Positions 1 through 9,814 of a stretch of DNA of 64,000 nt are shown here, in pieces (position 1 is the stretch's first letter; the number at the start of each line of letters is the position of its first letter). The notes beneath the pieces are model-generated. The model saw nothing but the letters and a program-made list of their open reading frames with translations, ran no database searches and had not been told where the DNA came from. Made by a program: the position numbers and the translations under genes. Origin of the DNA: CAUUCF01 sp963543695 (GTDB lineage: Bacteria > Pseudomonadota > Gammaproteobacteria > UBA9339); NCBI GenBank assembly GCA_963543695.1, contig CAUUCF010000003.1, positions 1 through 64,000 on the forward strand. Direction: 5' to 3'.

Positions 1-180
1 GTAACGTTATTCTGTGTTTCGTTTAACGCTATACCACCACTTACGTTATTACGAGTCTCGTTTGATCCTAACGTCGCATTTGTAACATTATTGTTTGCCG
101 TAACGTGATTATATGCAGAAGTAACGTTATTCTGTGTTTCGTTTAACGCTATACCACCACTTACGTTATTACGGGTCTCG
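1..180. repeat. 120-bp tandem repeat in the secreted-protein gene
   Basis: Bases 1-60 and 121-180 are identical except for one base (a/g at 54/174). The period is 120 bp, a multiple of three, so it encodes a 40-residue protein repeat. After base 187 the copy diverges into the sequence encoding the signal-peptide junction. Near identity of the copies points to recent duplication or gene conversion. More copies probably lie left of the window. Confidence 0.85.
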
Positions 181-311
181 TTTGATCCCGTCGTATTTAA
201 CGGATCGGCTTGTACTACACTAACAGAAAACCATACTAAAGTAGTTAAAAAAACTCCCTTTAAAACTCCCCAAAATTTATTTTTCAAAGCATTATAAGCA
301 TTACTAGTCAT
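1..311 (-). CDS. secreted repeat protein, 5' part only
   Basis: The reading frame starts at the ATG at 311-309 (AGGGAT about 4 bases upstream as ribosome site) and runs off the left edge, so only about 103 residues are visible. Residues 1-35 look like a signal peptide: a basic stretch, a hydrophobic core (GVFLTTLVWFSVSVV) and a cleavage-like QA|DP. The mature part is a tandem repeat of 40 residues rich in Asn, Thr and Val, with recurring NETRNNV / NETQNNV motifs. Two copies of the first half are visible and are almost identical in DNA. No family is recognised. Asn/Thr-rich secreted repeats suggest a surface adhesin or autotransporter passenger, but that is inference. It is in the same direction as the acyl-CoA ligase gene and 77 bp downstream of it. 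Confidence 0.7.
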   Translation of the reverse strand, partial: MTSNAYNALKNKFWGVLKGVFLTTLVWFSVSVVQADPLNTTGSNETRNNVSGGIALNETQNNVTSAYNHVTANNNVTNATLGSNETRNNVSGGIALNETQNNV

Positions 312-388
312 AATATCCCTGTAATTTAAATTATTCTTTTATATCACAATTTATAGCATCATTTTATTAGCAAAAACTTAAGCTGTTG

Positions 389-2287
389 TTATTTATAGAG
401 ATTATTAATAATTTCCTGATATTTATCATAAACTTTATTCCTTTTGACTTTCAACGTTTGGCTCAACAAGCCATTTTCAATCGAAAAATTCTCTTTCAAT
501 AAAACTACTTTTTTAATTTTTTCAAAAGGGCGTAAATGGTATTTATTCAATTGAAGTACGTTAATTTCTTTTTTAATGAGCGTTTCTAAATCGGCATTTT
601 GTAACGTAACCTGTTTTTTATCTTCTAAAACACTACCGTCGAGATTACATTTCTCTAAAGCTAATTTAGAAGGAATAACCAAAGCTCCAATAAAAGCACG
701 GTCCTGCCCCACTAATATTATTTGATCAATATAAGGACTAACTACACATGCCTCTTCTAAAGGAACTGGTTCAACGTTTTCTCCGTTAGATAAGACGATC
801 GTTTCTTTCAATCTTCCTACCAAAACTAAATTATGATCATTCGTTAACCAACCTAAATCTCCCGTATTAAACCATCCCCCTTCTAAAAAGACTTTTTTAG
901 TTGCTTGTTCATCTTTATAATATCCTTGCATAATCTGCGGACCTTTAGCTACAACTAGCCCTTTTTCAAAATTAGGCAATTCTTGTAAAGTTTTAGGATC
1001 TAAAATACGAATTTCTGTTCCCTCTAAAGGTCGTCCTGCAGAACTAAGAAAATTTTTTTGTTTAACACCACGTAAAGTTAATACCGGAGCTGTTTCAGTT
1101 AACCCGTATCCAATACGTAAATTTACCCCTAAAATATCGTAGAACAATTCATCCTGCAACGATAAAGCCCCACCACCAGAAACGACTACTTTAAAATTTA
1201 AATTAGCTAATAATTTAATTTTTTTATATAAAGTACAACTAAATAGTTCATGCCAAGGTTTATAAAAAGCCCATAAAATCCGATGTTTAATTGTCTTTTT
1301 TAAATCGTAATGCGCTTCGTTAGTAATACGACGTTCAACGTACATTTCATGTTTCTTATATAAACTACTAATTTTAATGGCGATAGAAAATAATCGATGC
1401 AAAAGTTTAGATTTTTTCTCCATTTTGGTATAAATGCCGTTTTTAACCATCTCCCAAATACGAGGTACCGACATCATATGATCTAAATGATAACGAGATA
1501 AATCTTCTTTTAAATTAGGAACATTCGTAAAATGCAAATGACAAGCACGGGTTAAATAATAATAAATTCCTATTCGTTCATAAGCATGCCATACCGGTAA
1601 CACGTGTAAACTCGATTCTCCAGGCTGAGCCAAAATACCATCGTGCGCCACTTCAATTTGGTACATAAAATTACGGTGTATCAATAACACCCCTTTAGGA
1701 TTACCAGTCGTACCTGAAGTATACATAATAGAAGCAGGATCTGTTTCATGGATTTCTACCGGCTTAAATCCAGATGATCGTGAGCAAATTTCTTCGTAAG
1801 TAAACACGGGACACGGAGAATCCGTTAAATCTAATTCTTTGTTTTTATACATCAAAATAATAAAATTTAATTTAAACGGCCCTAATTCTTTTTTTAATTG
1901 CTCGTAAATGTCTACGTTCTGAAAAATAACCGCTTTACTATCACTATGCTGAATTATATATAACAGTTCGTTTTTAGGGATACTAGAACCCCGTACCGCG
2001 TCAATCGCTCCACATTTCAAAATACCTAAATCAATAATCGGCCAACGACCATTATTCTCCGAAATTAAGCTGATAATAAACCCTTTACCAACCCCTAAAC
2101 TTTGTAAACCCGCTGCAAACTGATCTACTTGCTCACGAAAATCACGATAATTTAATAAAATATTGTTATAAGGATCTGTAAGAGCCATATTGTCTAAATA
2201 ATCCATTTTATGAGCAAAAATCATGTCATAAACTGAATAACAATTACTTAAATCTAATTTTTCAAAAATTTGTACTTGTTCTTTCAT
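389..2287 (-). CDS. long-chain acyl-CoA (or acyl-ACP) ligase, AMP-forming
   Basis: A 632-residue member of the ANL adenylate-forming superfamily, long-chain acyl-CoA synthetase branch. It activates a fatty acid with ATP to acyl-AMP and transfers it to CoA (possibly ACP). Visible motifs are the ATP loop YTSGTTGNPKG near residue 190, GYGLTETAP near 391 and WFNTGDLG near 469, followed by a hinge-type segment (GRLKETIVLSNGENVEP). Length fits the FadD15/FAA-type enzymes (about 600-640). There is no signal peptide or obvious membrane segment. In a host-associated bacterium such a ligase would let host fatty acids be used for lipid synthesis; this is inference. Chain-length specificity cannot be read from the sequence. 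Confidence 0.88.
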   Translation of the reverse strand: MKEQVQIFEKLDLSNCYSVYDMIFAHKMDYLDNMALTDPYNNILLNYRDFREQVDQFAAGLQSLGVGKGFIISLISENNGRWPIIDLGILKCGAIDAVRGSSIPKNELLYIIQHSDSKAVIFQNVDIYEQLKKELGPFKLNFIILMYKNKELDLTDSPCPVFTYEEICSRSSGFKPVEIHETDPASIMYTSGTTGNPKGVLLIHRNFMYQIEVAHDGILAQPGESSLHVLPVWHAYERIGIYYYLTRACHLHFTNVPNLKEDLSRYHLDHMMSVPRIWEMVKNGIYTKMEKKSKLLHRLFSIAIKISSLYKKHEMYVERRITNEAHYDLKKTIKHRILWAFYKPWHELFSCTLYKKIKLLANLNFKVVVSGGGALSLQDELFYDILGVNLRIGYGLTETAPVLTLRGVKQKNFLSSAGRPLEGTEIRILDPKTLQELPNFEKGLVVAKGPQIMQGYYKDEQATKKVFLEGGWFNTGDLGWLTNDHNLVLVGRLKETIVLSNGENVEPVPLEEACVVSPYIDQIILVGQDRAFIGALVIPSKLALEKCNLDGSVLEDKKQVTLQNADLETLIKKEINVLQLNKYHLRPFEKIKKVVLLKENFSIENGLLSQTLKVKRNKVYDKYQEIINNLYK

Positions 2288-2345
2288 AAACTACCTTAAA
2301 TACATTAAACTAACGAACCATCCTAGATTAACCTTATTTTTTTCC

Positions 2346-4130
2346 CTAACTAACCTTCAATAAAGCAATAAAAGCTTCCTGAGGCACATCTATCTTTCCT
2401 AACCGTTTCATTTTCTTCTTACCGGCTTTTTGCTTTTCCAGTAATTTACGTTTACGAGTAACATCACCACCGTAACATTTAGCTAAAACGTTTTTTCGTA
2501 ACGCTTTTACCGTCTGACGTGCAATAATTTTAGACCCAATCGCAGCTTGTATCGCTACTTCAAACATTTGTTTAGGAATTTGTTCTTTCAATAATTCTAC
2601 TAACCTACACCCTTTCGTATAACTTTGGTCCCGATGAACAATGGCAGTAAAAGCGTCTATTTTATCACCGTTAATTAATAAATCTAGCTTTACTAAATCC
2701 GCTACTTGAAAATGATCAAAAACGTAATCTAAAGAAGCATAGCCTCTACTTAAAGATTTTAAACGATCAAAAAAATCTAAAATTATTTCACTCAAAGGTA
2801 AAAAATAATTTAAAGACGCTTGATTACCTACAAAATTTAAATCAATTTGCTGTCCTCGCTTTTCAATACATAATTGCATCACTGCACCCACGTATTCTTT
2901 CGGTACTAAAATATTCACTCGCGCAATGGGTTCACGAAATTCACGAATTTTAACCACTTCTGGCAATTCGGAAGGATTAGACACATAAATTATTTGCTCG
3001 TTAGTTAAATACAGTTGGTAAATGACAGTAGGAACAGTCACTACTAAATTTAGACCGTACTCCCGTTTTAACCGTTCTTGCACAATATCTAAATGCAACA
3101 TTCCTAAAAAACCACAACGGAAACCAAAGCCTAAAGCCGTAGAACTTTCTGGTTCATAAATTAAAGCCGCATCGTTCAACCGTAATTTTGCTAAAGCCTC
3201 TCTAAAAGTTTCGAAATCATCTGCGTCGATCGGATAAATCCCTGCATATACTTGCGGTTTAACTGTTTTAAAACCTTCTAAAGGTTGGACAATTTTAGGT
3301 AATCCTAAAGTATCACCAACGGGAGCTCCGAAAATATCTTTAATATTAGCTACGATATAACCTACTTCCCCCGTTTTCAATTTCTCTACCGTTTGACGTT
3401 TAGGCGAAAAAAAACCCACTATTTCCACTTGATGTTCCTTGCCCGTGGTAAAGACTTCAACTTTATCACCGACCTTAATTTCTCCTTGAAAAACTTTTAC
3501 TAAAGAAATTACTCCTAAATAATTGTCGAACCAAGAATCGATAATCAACGCTTTCGCTTTTAAATCTACTCGACCGTTCGGACAAGGTAATTTTTGCACA
3601 ATTGCTTCTAACAATTGTTCCACCCCCAAGCCACTTTTTGCGCTCACCCTTAACGCCTCTTTTGCCGGAATACCAATGATCTCTTCAATTTCACAAATCA
3701 CCTTTTCAGGATTTGCTTGAGGCAAGTCAATTTTGTTTAAAACCGGAATAATTTCTAAACCTTGTTCTACTGCCATATAACAAACAGACACCGTTTGCGC
3801 CTCAACGCCTTGTGCAGCATCGACCAATAAAATAGCTCCTTCACAAGCCGCTAAAGAACGAGATACTTCGTATGCAAAATCTACATGTCCTGGAGTATCT
3901 ATTAAATTTAACTGGTAAAGCTCTTGATCTTGAGCTCGATAATTTAAACGTACACTCTGAGCTTTAATCGTAATACCCCTTTCTTTTTCTAATTCCATCG
4001 AATCTAAAACTTGTTCGTCCATTTCACGATCGCTTAACCCACCACAATACTGAATCAACCGGTCAGCTAAAGTCGATTTTCCGTGATCGATATGAGCAAT
4101 AATACAAAAATTACGAATTTTATTTTGCAT
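2346..4130 (-). CDS. lepA: elongation factor 4 (LepA) GTPase
   Basis: A translational GTPase that acts on the ribosome and can back-translocate stalled tRNAs. The G1 loop AHIDHGKST lies near residues 12-20, RGITI (G2 region) and DTPGH (G3) follow, and NKIDLP is G4. The LepA-specific C-terminus is present (KGCRLVELLKEQ, then a basic CYGGDVTRKRKLLEKQKAGKKKMK stretch). At about 594 residues it is full length. The ATG at 4130 is preferred to the GTG one codon upstream because it gives the usual MQNKIRNFCIIAHIDHGKS start. It overlaps the end of lysS by 11 bases, so the two are almost certainly co-transcribed and translationally coupled. Confidence 0.96.
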   Translation of the reverse strand: MQNKIRNFCIIAHIDHGKSTLADRLIQYCGGLSDREMDEQVLDSMELEKERGITIKAQSVRLNYRAQDQELYQLNLIDTPGHVDFAYEVSRSLAACEGAILLVDAAQGVEAQTVSVCYMAVEQGLEIIPVLNKIDLPQANPEKVICEIEEIIGIPAKEALRVSAKSGLGVEQLLEAIVQKLPCPNGRVDLKAKALIIDSWFDNYLGVISLVKVFQGEIKVGDKVEVFTTGKEHQVEIVGFFSPKRQTVEKLKTGEVGYIVANIKDIFGAPVGDTLGLPKIVQPLEGFKTVKPQVYAGIYPIDADDFETFREALAKLRLNDAALIYEPESSTALGFGFRCGFLGMLHLDIVQERLKREYGLNLVVTVPTVIYQLYLTNEQIIYVSNPSELPEVVKIREFREPIARVNILVPKEYVGAVMQLCIEKRGQQIDLNFVGNQASLNYFLPLSEIILDFFDRLKSLSRGYASLDYVFDHFQVADLVKLDLLINGDKIDAFTAIVHRDQSYTKGCRLVELLKEQIPKQMFEVAIQAAIGSKIIARQTVKALRKNVLAKCYGGDVTRKRKLLEKQKAGKKKMKRLGKIDVPQEAFIALLKVS

Positions 4131-5601
4131 CACTATTTTCTGGTCTTAATAAAGGAAATAAAATTACGTTCCGAATAGAATTAACGTTACAAAAAAGCAT
4201 ACATAAACGATCAATTCCAATCCCTTCTCCCGCCGTAGGAGGCATCGCATAACTTAATGCTTGTATATAATCTGCATCATAATGCATCGCTTCCTCATCG
4301 CCGTTTGACAAAGCTTCCGCTTGCTTTTTAAAACGTTCCGCCTGATCCAATGGATCGTTTAATTCCGAAAAACCATTAGCTAATTCTTTACCATTCACAA
4401 ACAATTCAAACCGATCTGTAATCTGAGGATTAAGATCGTTTCTTCTCGCTAACGGCGAAACTTCTACTGGATATTCGGTAATAAACACCGGATCAATTAA
4501 TTGTTTTTCTACCGTATTCTCAAAAATTTCAGCTTGAACTTTACCAATACTCCAATTTGGATCAAGCGTTATTTTTTTATCAACGGCGAAATCCCGCAAT
4601 ATTACTATGTTTTCAATATCTGCAGTTTGTAATTCTGGATTATATTTTTTAATCGCTTCTTTAAGCGTTAATCGTTCAAACGGTTTTGCACAATTAACCG
4701 TTTGTCCTTGGCTTTCAAAAACCATTTGCCCAACTACGTTCAACGCCAATTCTTTAAATAATGCTTCTGTCAGATCCATTAAATCATGGTAGTCTGCGTA
4801 CGCCTGATAAAACTCCACTGTTGTAAATTCTGGATTATGCCTAACCGAAATACCTTCGTTACGAAAACAACGGTTTAACTCAAAGACTCGTTCCATTCCA
4901 CCGACAATTAATCGCTTTAAATATAATTCCGGAGCTACTCTCAAAAATAAAGGTAGATCGAAAGTATTATGATGCGTAATAAAAGGACGCGCCGTAGCTC
5001 CACCCGGAATCGCATGCATCATCGGAGTCTCTACTTCTAAAAAATGATGTTTTTTTAAAAAACTACGTACGATATCGATAATCTTACTTCTTTTGAGAAA
5101 AATTTCTTTCGTTTCTTCGTTGACAATTAAATCTAAATAACGTTGCCGACACCTCGCTTCCCAATCCGTTAACCCGTGATACTTTTCTGGTAAAGTTAAA
5201 AGAATTTTATTAAGCAATTCGACCTGTTGCGCTCTAACCGTGACTTCTTGCGTTTTCGTTTTAAAAACCCAACCTACAATACCGACAATATCCCCTAAAT
5301 CCCATTTAACACATCGGTTAAAGCTCTCTTCTCCTAATTCATCTTTTCGTAAATAAACTTGTATTTTCCCGGTAACATCCATTAAATTAATAAAAGCGGC
5401 TTTACCCATTAATCTTTTAGCAATAACACGCCCTGCAATTTTTACCGTAGCTTGATTTTTTTCTAAAACCTCATTTTCTAACGGTTTAAACTGTTCTAAA
5501 ATGGCTTTAGTAAAATGAGATCTCCTAAACTGGTTCGGATAATTAAACCCTTGTTCCTTTAACTGCTCTAATTTAGCTAATTTTTCTTCGTCTAATTGCA
5601 T
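4120..5601 (-). CDS. lysS: lysyl-tRNA synthetase, class II
   Basis: 493 residues, normal length for bacterial LysS. It charges tRNA-Lys with lysine using ATP in the cytoplasm. The N-terminal OB-fold anticodon domain (about residues 50-150, including VKIAGRVIAKRLMGKAAF) is followed by the class II catalytic domain. Motif 2 is visible as FRNEGISVRHNPEFT and motif 3 as GEGIGIDRLCML near the C-terminus. The ATG at 5601 has GAGGA six bases upstream. It is first in a lysS-lepA operon. Confidence 0.97.
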   Translation of the reverse strand: MQLDEEKLAKLEQLKEQGFNYPNQFRRSHFTKAILEQFKPLENEVLEKNQATVKIAGRVIAKRLMGKAAFINLMDVTGKIQVYLRKDELGEESFNRCVKWDLGDIVGIVGWVFKTKTQEVTVRAQQVELLNKILLTLPEKYHGLTDWEARCRQRYLDLIVNEETKEIFLKRSKIIDIVRSFLKKHHFLEVETPMMHAIPGGATARPFITHHNTFDLPLFLRVAPELYLKRLIVGGMERVFELNRCFRNEGISVRHNPEFTTVEFYQAYADYHDLMDLTEALFKELALNVVGQMVFESQGQTVNCAKPFERLTLKEAIKKYNPELQTADIENIVILRDFAVDKKITLDPNWSIGKVQAEIFENTVEKQLIDPVFITEYPVEVSPLARRNDLNPQITDRFELFVNGKELANGFSELNDPLDQAERFKKQAEALSNGDEEAMHYDADYIQALSYAMPPTAGEGIGIDRLCMLFCNVNSIRNVILFPLLRPENSDAK

Positions 5602-5916
5602 AAAATCCTCGACATCGAAAGCCTTAGTATAACCAAAAGAGTATTTTGTGCAAGTAAATTCTCCATTTCGTAATTAATTTAAACTAAATATCTACCTCAA
5701 CCGTATCCCCTAAACAATATCAAATTACCCCATCTGTAACTAAGTATTAATCACTAAATTTAAAATATCGTTAAATCCTTTCGCTAAAGAAGGATAAATT
5801 TACACTATATTATTTCTATTTAACTAAAAATTTAGTATATTATTTTCGAATTTTGGAATGATCTATTCCAATTAGATTTAAGTACCCAGTAAATATTGAT
5901 TTTAGGCATACGTAAA
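5602..5916. other. divergent intergenic region between lysS and alr
   Basis: About 315 bp without a credible gene. It is very AT-rich and must hold promoters for the divergent lysS-lepA (minus) and alr-uvrA (plus) operons. A short perfect hairpin, GGAAT-GATCT-ATTCC, lies at about 5855-5869, in the alr leader. No clear sigma70 pair or known operator could be picked with confidence. Confidence 0.4.
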
Positions 5917-6948
5917 ATGGGAAAAATTTATTTAGATAGCGCAGCGTTCCGTAATAATTTAACCTTATTGAGAAATAAAATTGATCCAGAAATTGCTCTG
6001 GTCTTAAAAGATAACGCTTACGGACATGGTTTATTAGAAATTGCTCAATTAGCTGCAGCAAATCAAGTAAAAAGCGTCTTCGTTAAAAATTGGGGAGAAG
6101 CTCAAAAAATTTTAGCTTTTTTCCCCAAAATTACGGTTCTTTATCCTGAATTCGGTAGTTTACCTGATTTAATTCCTGATAATATCCTTTTAACGGTTAA
6201 TCATTTGAGCCAACTTGAGCACCTTCCACCTGGTACTCAAATAGAATTAAAAGTTAATACTAATACGAATCGTAACGGCCTTTTAATCGAAGAAGTACCC
6301 GCAATTTTTACCCGAGTGCAACAAAAAAAAATCTTAATCAAAGGGGTATTTACCCATAATGGCTACGGCAGTTGTGGTTCCAGTTCTTTTACTCAAGGAG
6401 TAGAGATGTTTAAAACCGTCAAAAAATTAACCGGCCAATTATGTCAAAAAAATAATTTACCGTTGCCACGTTTTCATAGTCTATGTTCTAGTGGTGCTCT
6501 AAGAATACCCCACCATGACGATTCTTTGGTAAGGGTAGGATTAGCTATTTACGGTTACCTAGAAAATCTCCTCAAGTATGACGATCCTTGGATTAAAGCA
6601 CTCACTCCAGTAGCTTCCGTATGGGCTAACCGTATTGCCTGTAAGAAACTAAATCAAGGAGCTTTAATAGGTTATGACGGTTTTACTAAATTAAACAAGA
6701 GTGGTTACGTTAGTACTTACGATCTAGGCTACGGTGATGGTTTCCCTTTTTTAACTACAGAATCATTTACTTTACCTTGTGGTTTAAAGATTTTTCCGAA
6801 AATATCGATGGATTGTTTCAGTACTTGGGGGAAAAAAGAGCAGCTTTGCGTTTGGAATAACGCTCAATACGTAGCGAAAGTTTTCCACTGCAGTGTTTAC
6901 GAAATTTTAGTACGATTAAATCCTTTTATCCCTAGAAAAATTATTTAA
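5917..6948 (+). CDS. alr: alanine racemase
   Basis: A PLP enzyme that interconverts L- and D-alanine for peptidoglycan. The PLP lysine is K31 in LVLKDNAYGHG. The second-base tyrosine is probably Y251 in IGYDGF, and DLGYGDGFP is also characteristic. The variant wording around these motifs resembles the Campylobacter/Helicobacter type more than enterobacterial Alr. An in-frame TTG exists at 5896, but the ATG at 5917 gives the family-like start MGKIYLDSAAF. About 343 residues, slightly short. uvrA begins four bases after the stop, so they form an operon. D-Ala supply fits with dacA and the L,D-transpeptidase gene elsewhere in the window: this organism makes peptidoglycan. Confidence 0.92.
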   Translation: MGKIYLDSAAFRNNLTLLRNKIDPEIALVLKDNAYGHGLLEIAQLAAANQVKSVFVKNWGEAQKILAFFPKITVLYPEFGSLPDLIPDNILLTVNHLSQLEHLPPGTQIELKVNTNTNRNGLLIEEVPAIFTRVQQKKILIKGVFTHNGYGSCGSSSFTQGVEMFKTVKKLTGQLCQKNNLPLPRFHSLCSSGALRIPHHDDSLVRVGLAIYGYLENLLKYDDPWIKALTPVASVWANRIACKKLNQGALIGYDGFTKLNKSGYVSTYDLGYGDGFPFLTTESFTLPCGLKIFPKISMDCFSTWGKKEQLCVWNNAQYVAKVFHCSVYEILVRLNPFIPRKII

Positions 6949-6952
6949 AAAC

Positions 6953-9745
6953 ATGGCCCCAAATATCATTCTTCGCGGTGTTAAAACCCATAATTTAAAA
7001 AATTTTGATTTAACGTTACCGTATAACCGGCTCATCGTCATTACCGGAGTTTCTGGTTCCGGTAAATCCTCTTTAGCTTTTGATACCATATACGCCGAAG
7101 GACAAAGACGTTACGTTGAATCTTTATCTTCTTACGCTCGACAATTCTTATCGGTAATGGAAAAACCGGACGTAGAAAAAATCGACGGTTTATCTCCCAC
7201 GATCGCTATCGACCAAAAAACCGTTTCCCATAATCCACGTTCCACCGTCGGAACCGTAACCGAAATTTACGATTACCTCCGCTTATTATTCGCTAAAATT
7301 GGAGAATCTCGTTGCCCAGAACATCAAATTCCACTGCAAGGTAAAACTACCACTCAAATTATCGATACTTTATCTACCTTTAAAGGACAAAAGATAACGA
7401 TTTTATCTCCCGTTTTAAACGGAAAAAAAGGCGAAGCAAGAAAATTGCTCGATGATCTCCTTAACCAAGGTTTTATTAAAGTAAGGATTGATCAAAATTT
7501 CTATCTCATCGACGAAGTAAATTTAAACGCCCAAAAAAGTCATCATATCGAGGTAGAAATCGATCGACTAACGGTTAAACCTGACAACCGCGAACGAATC
7601 GCCGCGTCAGTAGAATTAGCACTGAAATTATCAAACGGTAAAATAAGAATTATCAGTGATCAACAAGAGTATTTTTTCTCTACTCAATTTGCTTGCCCAG
7701 TTTGTAATTACAGTTTAGCCGATATGGAACCTAGGTTATTTTCTTTTAATAACCCTTCTGGAGCTTGTCCGCATTGCAACGGTTTGGGACACGAAGGATT
7801 ATTTAAACCGGACCATATTTTAACCGACGAAAATTGGTCTATCAGTGAAGGAGCTATCGGTGGTTGGGGCAGTAATCACCAGTATTTTTTCTCTTTTATG
7901 CAAGGTTTAGCTCAACATTATCATTTTAGCTTAGATAAACCGTATCGTACTTTAAGCGAAAAAATCAAAAGAATTATCTGGTATGGTTCTGGAACCGAAA
8001 AAATCGCTTCTTCTTATTATTTTGGCAACAAATTAATCCAGAAATCAGCGGTTTTTGAAGGAGTTTTATCTCTCCTTACAAAACGTTATTTTAGTAATAA
8101 CCTAACTGAACGGCAACAAGAAGAGCTAAGTGCCCTTTTAAGTTACGAACCCTGTTCAGCTTGCCAGGGATCTCGTCTACGTAAAGAGGCTAACGCCGTT
8201 TTTATTAACGATCAAAACATCGGTGCTTTAACTAAATTAAATATCGTACAATTACAAAATTTCTTAACTCACTTAACTTTAGATCCCCATAAAAGCCAAA
8301 TTGGCACCCCTATTATTAAAGAAATCCATAATCGTTTAAGTTTTTTAATCAACGTCGGTTTAGACTATATTAGCCTTAATAGAGAAGCTAACACCCTTTC
8401 TGGCGGTGAAGGACAAAGGATTCGCTTGGCTTCACAATTAGGTTCTGGTTTAGTAGGCATTACCTACGTACTAGATGAGCCTACTGTCGGGCTACATCCT
8501 AGAGATACTCAACGTTTAATTAAAACGTTGCAAAATTTAAGAGATTTAGGCAATACGGTAATCGTTGTAGAACACGATGCGGAAATGATTAAAAATGCCG
8601 ATATAGTAGTCGATATTGGTCCATTAGCCGGTAGGGAAGGGGGCCAACTTTGCTTTTGCGACGTTCCCCAAAAACTAAAAACGGCGACTAACTCGCTCAC
8701 GGGTAAATACTTATTTCAACAATTACCCACCCTTCAAAACCAGTTTACCTCCCCTGCAAAAAAAGAATGGCTGTCCATTTATGGAGCTAGTCAACATAAT
8801 TTAAAAAATTTAACGGTACATTTTCCGTTAGGACACCTGATTTGTGTAACCGGAGTTTCCGGATCAGGTAAATCTAGCTTAGTCAAAGACCTATTATGGC
8901 CATTGGTAGCAAGAAAATTAAACCGAGCACTGATTAAAATTCCTCAACAAGTTGATTGTATTGAAGGCTTAAATTTACTAGATAAAGCAATTTTAGTAAC
9001 TCAAGAACCTATCGGTAGAACTCCACACTCTAATCCTGCTACTTATACCGGTATTTTTAGCGAAATACGAGAATTATTTGCCAAAACTACAACCGCTAAA
9101 ATCAGAGGTTATCAAGCGGGGAGGTTTAGTTTCAATTTATCAGGAGGACGCTGTGAAAACTGCCAAGGAGACGGAGTTATTCAAGTAAAAATGCATTTTT
9201 TATCTGATCTCTACGTAACTTGCGAAACTTGTCAAGGGAAAAGGTATAATAAAGAAACTTTAGAAGTCTTATACAAAAATAAAAGTATCGCTGACGTTTT
9301 AGCAATGAGCATTAACGAAGCTATACATTTTTTTCAAAATATCCCTTCCCTTACTAACAAATTAAAAATTCTACAAGAAGTAGGTTTAGGATATTTACAA
9401 TTAGGCCAAAGCGCAACTACCTTATCTGGCGGAGAAGCCCAGCGGATTAAATTAGCGAAAGAACTATTGAAAAAATCTACCGGTAAAACTTTATATTTAT
9501 TAGATGAACCTACTACTGGGTTACATTTTCACGATGTTAATCAATTATTAAAAATTTTATTGCGCCTACGTGATCAACATAATACTTTAATCATTATCGA
9601 ACATAATCTTGAAATAATTAAAAACGCCGATTGGATTATTGATTTAGGACCAGAAGGAGGAGATCAAGGCGGTGAATTAATAGCAGCAGGACCCCTTGCC
9701 ACCGTTAAACAAAACGAACGTTCCTACCTTGCGAAATTTTTATAG
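6953..9745 (+). CDS. uvrA: excinuclease ABC subunit A
   Basis: 930 residues, full length. It is the damage-recognition ATPase of nucleotide excision repair and works with UvrB. Two ABC ATPase modules are visible: Walker A GVSGSGKSS near residue 32 and again near 634, with signature motifs LSGGEGQRIRLA near 481 and LSGGEAQRIKLA near 823. Zinc-binding cysteine pairs are present (CPVC with CPHC around 250-275, and CENC with CETC around 735-760). It sits four bases after alr. It ends 70 bases before a convergent gene. Confidence 0.97.
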   Translation: MAPNIILRGVKTHNLKNFDLTLPYNRLIVITGVSGSGKSSLAFDTIYAEGQRRYVESLSSYARQFLSVMEKPDVEKIDGLSPTIAIDQKTVSHNPRSTVGTVTEIYDYLRLLFAKIGESRCPEHQIPLQGKTTTQIIDTLSTFKGQKITILSPVLNGKKGEARKLLDDLLNQGFIKVRIDQNFYLIDEVNLNAQKSHHIEVEIDRLTVKPDNRERIAASVELALKLSNGKIRIISDQQEYFFSTQFACPVCNYSLADMEPRLFSFNNPSGACPHCNGLGHEGLFKPDHILTDENWSISEGAIGGWGSNHQYFFSFMQGLAQHYHFSLDKPYRTLSEKIKRIIWYGSGTEKIASSYYFGNKLIQKSAVFEGVLSLLTKRYFSNNLTERQQEELSALLSYEPCSACQGSRLRKEANAVFINDQNIGALTKLNIVQLQNFLTHLTLDPHKSQIGTPIIKEIHNRLSFLINVGLDYISLNREANTLSGGEGQRIRLASQLGSGLVGITYVLDEPTVGLHPRDTQRLIKTLQNLRDLGNTVIVVEHDAEMIKNADIVVDIGPLAGREGGQLCFCDVPQKLKTATNSLTGKYLFQQLPTLQNQFTSPAKKEWLSIYGASQHNLKNLTVHFPLGHLICVTGVSGSGKSSLVKDLLWPLVARKLNRALIKIPQQVDCIEGLNLLDKAILVTQEPIGRTPHSNPATYTGIFSEIRELFAKTTTAKIRGYQAGRFSFNLSGGRCENCQGDGVIQVKMHFLSDLYVTCETCQGKRYNKETLEVLYKNKSIADVLAMSINEAIHFFQNIPSLTNKLKILQEVGLGYLQLGQSATTLSGGEAQRIKLAKELLKKSTGKTLYLLDEPTTGLHFHDVNQLLKILLRLRDQHNTLIIIEHNLEIIKNADWIIDLGPEGGDQGGELIAAGPLATVKQNERSYLAKFL

Positions 9746-9789
9746 CCCCCCTTACGTTCTTACAAAATAACGAAAATCAACTTCACCTC

Positions 9790-9806
9790 TTTTGCATTAG
9801 GCAAAA
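9790..9806. terminator. small hairpin between convergent genes
   Basis: TTTTGC-ATTAG-GCAAAA lies between the ends of uvrA (plus) and the outer-membrane protein gene (minus). The stem is short (6 bp) and there is no strong U tract, so it is only a weak bidirectional terminator candidate. Confidence 0.3.
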
Positions 9807-9814
9807 TAAGTGCT

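Noticed and set aside
1..180. CRISPR-like array
   Set aside because: The repeat is 120 bp, continuous in a coding frame with a signal peptide, and has no spacers.
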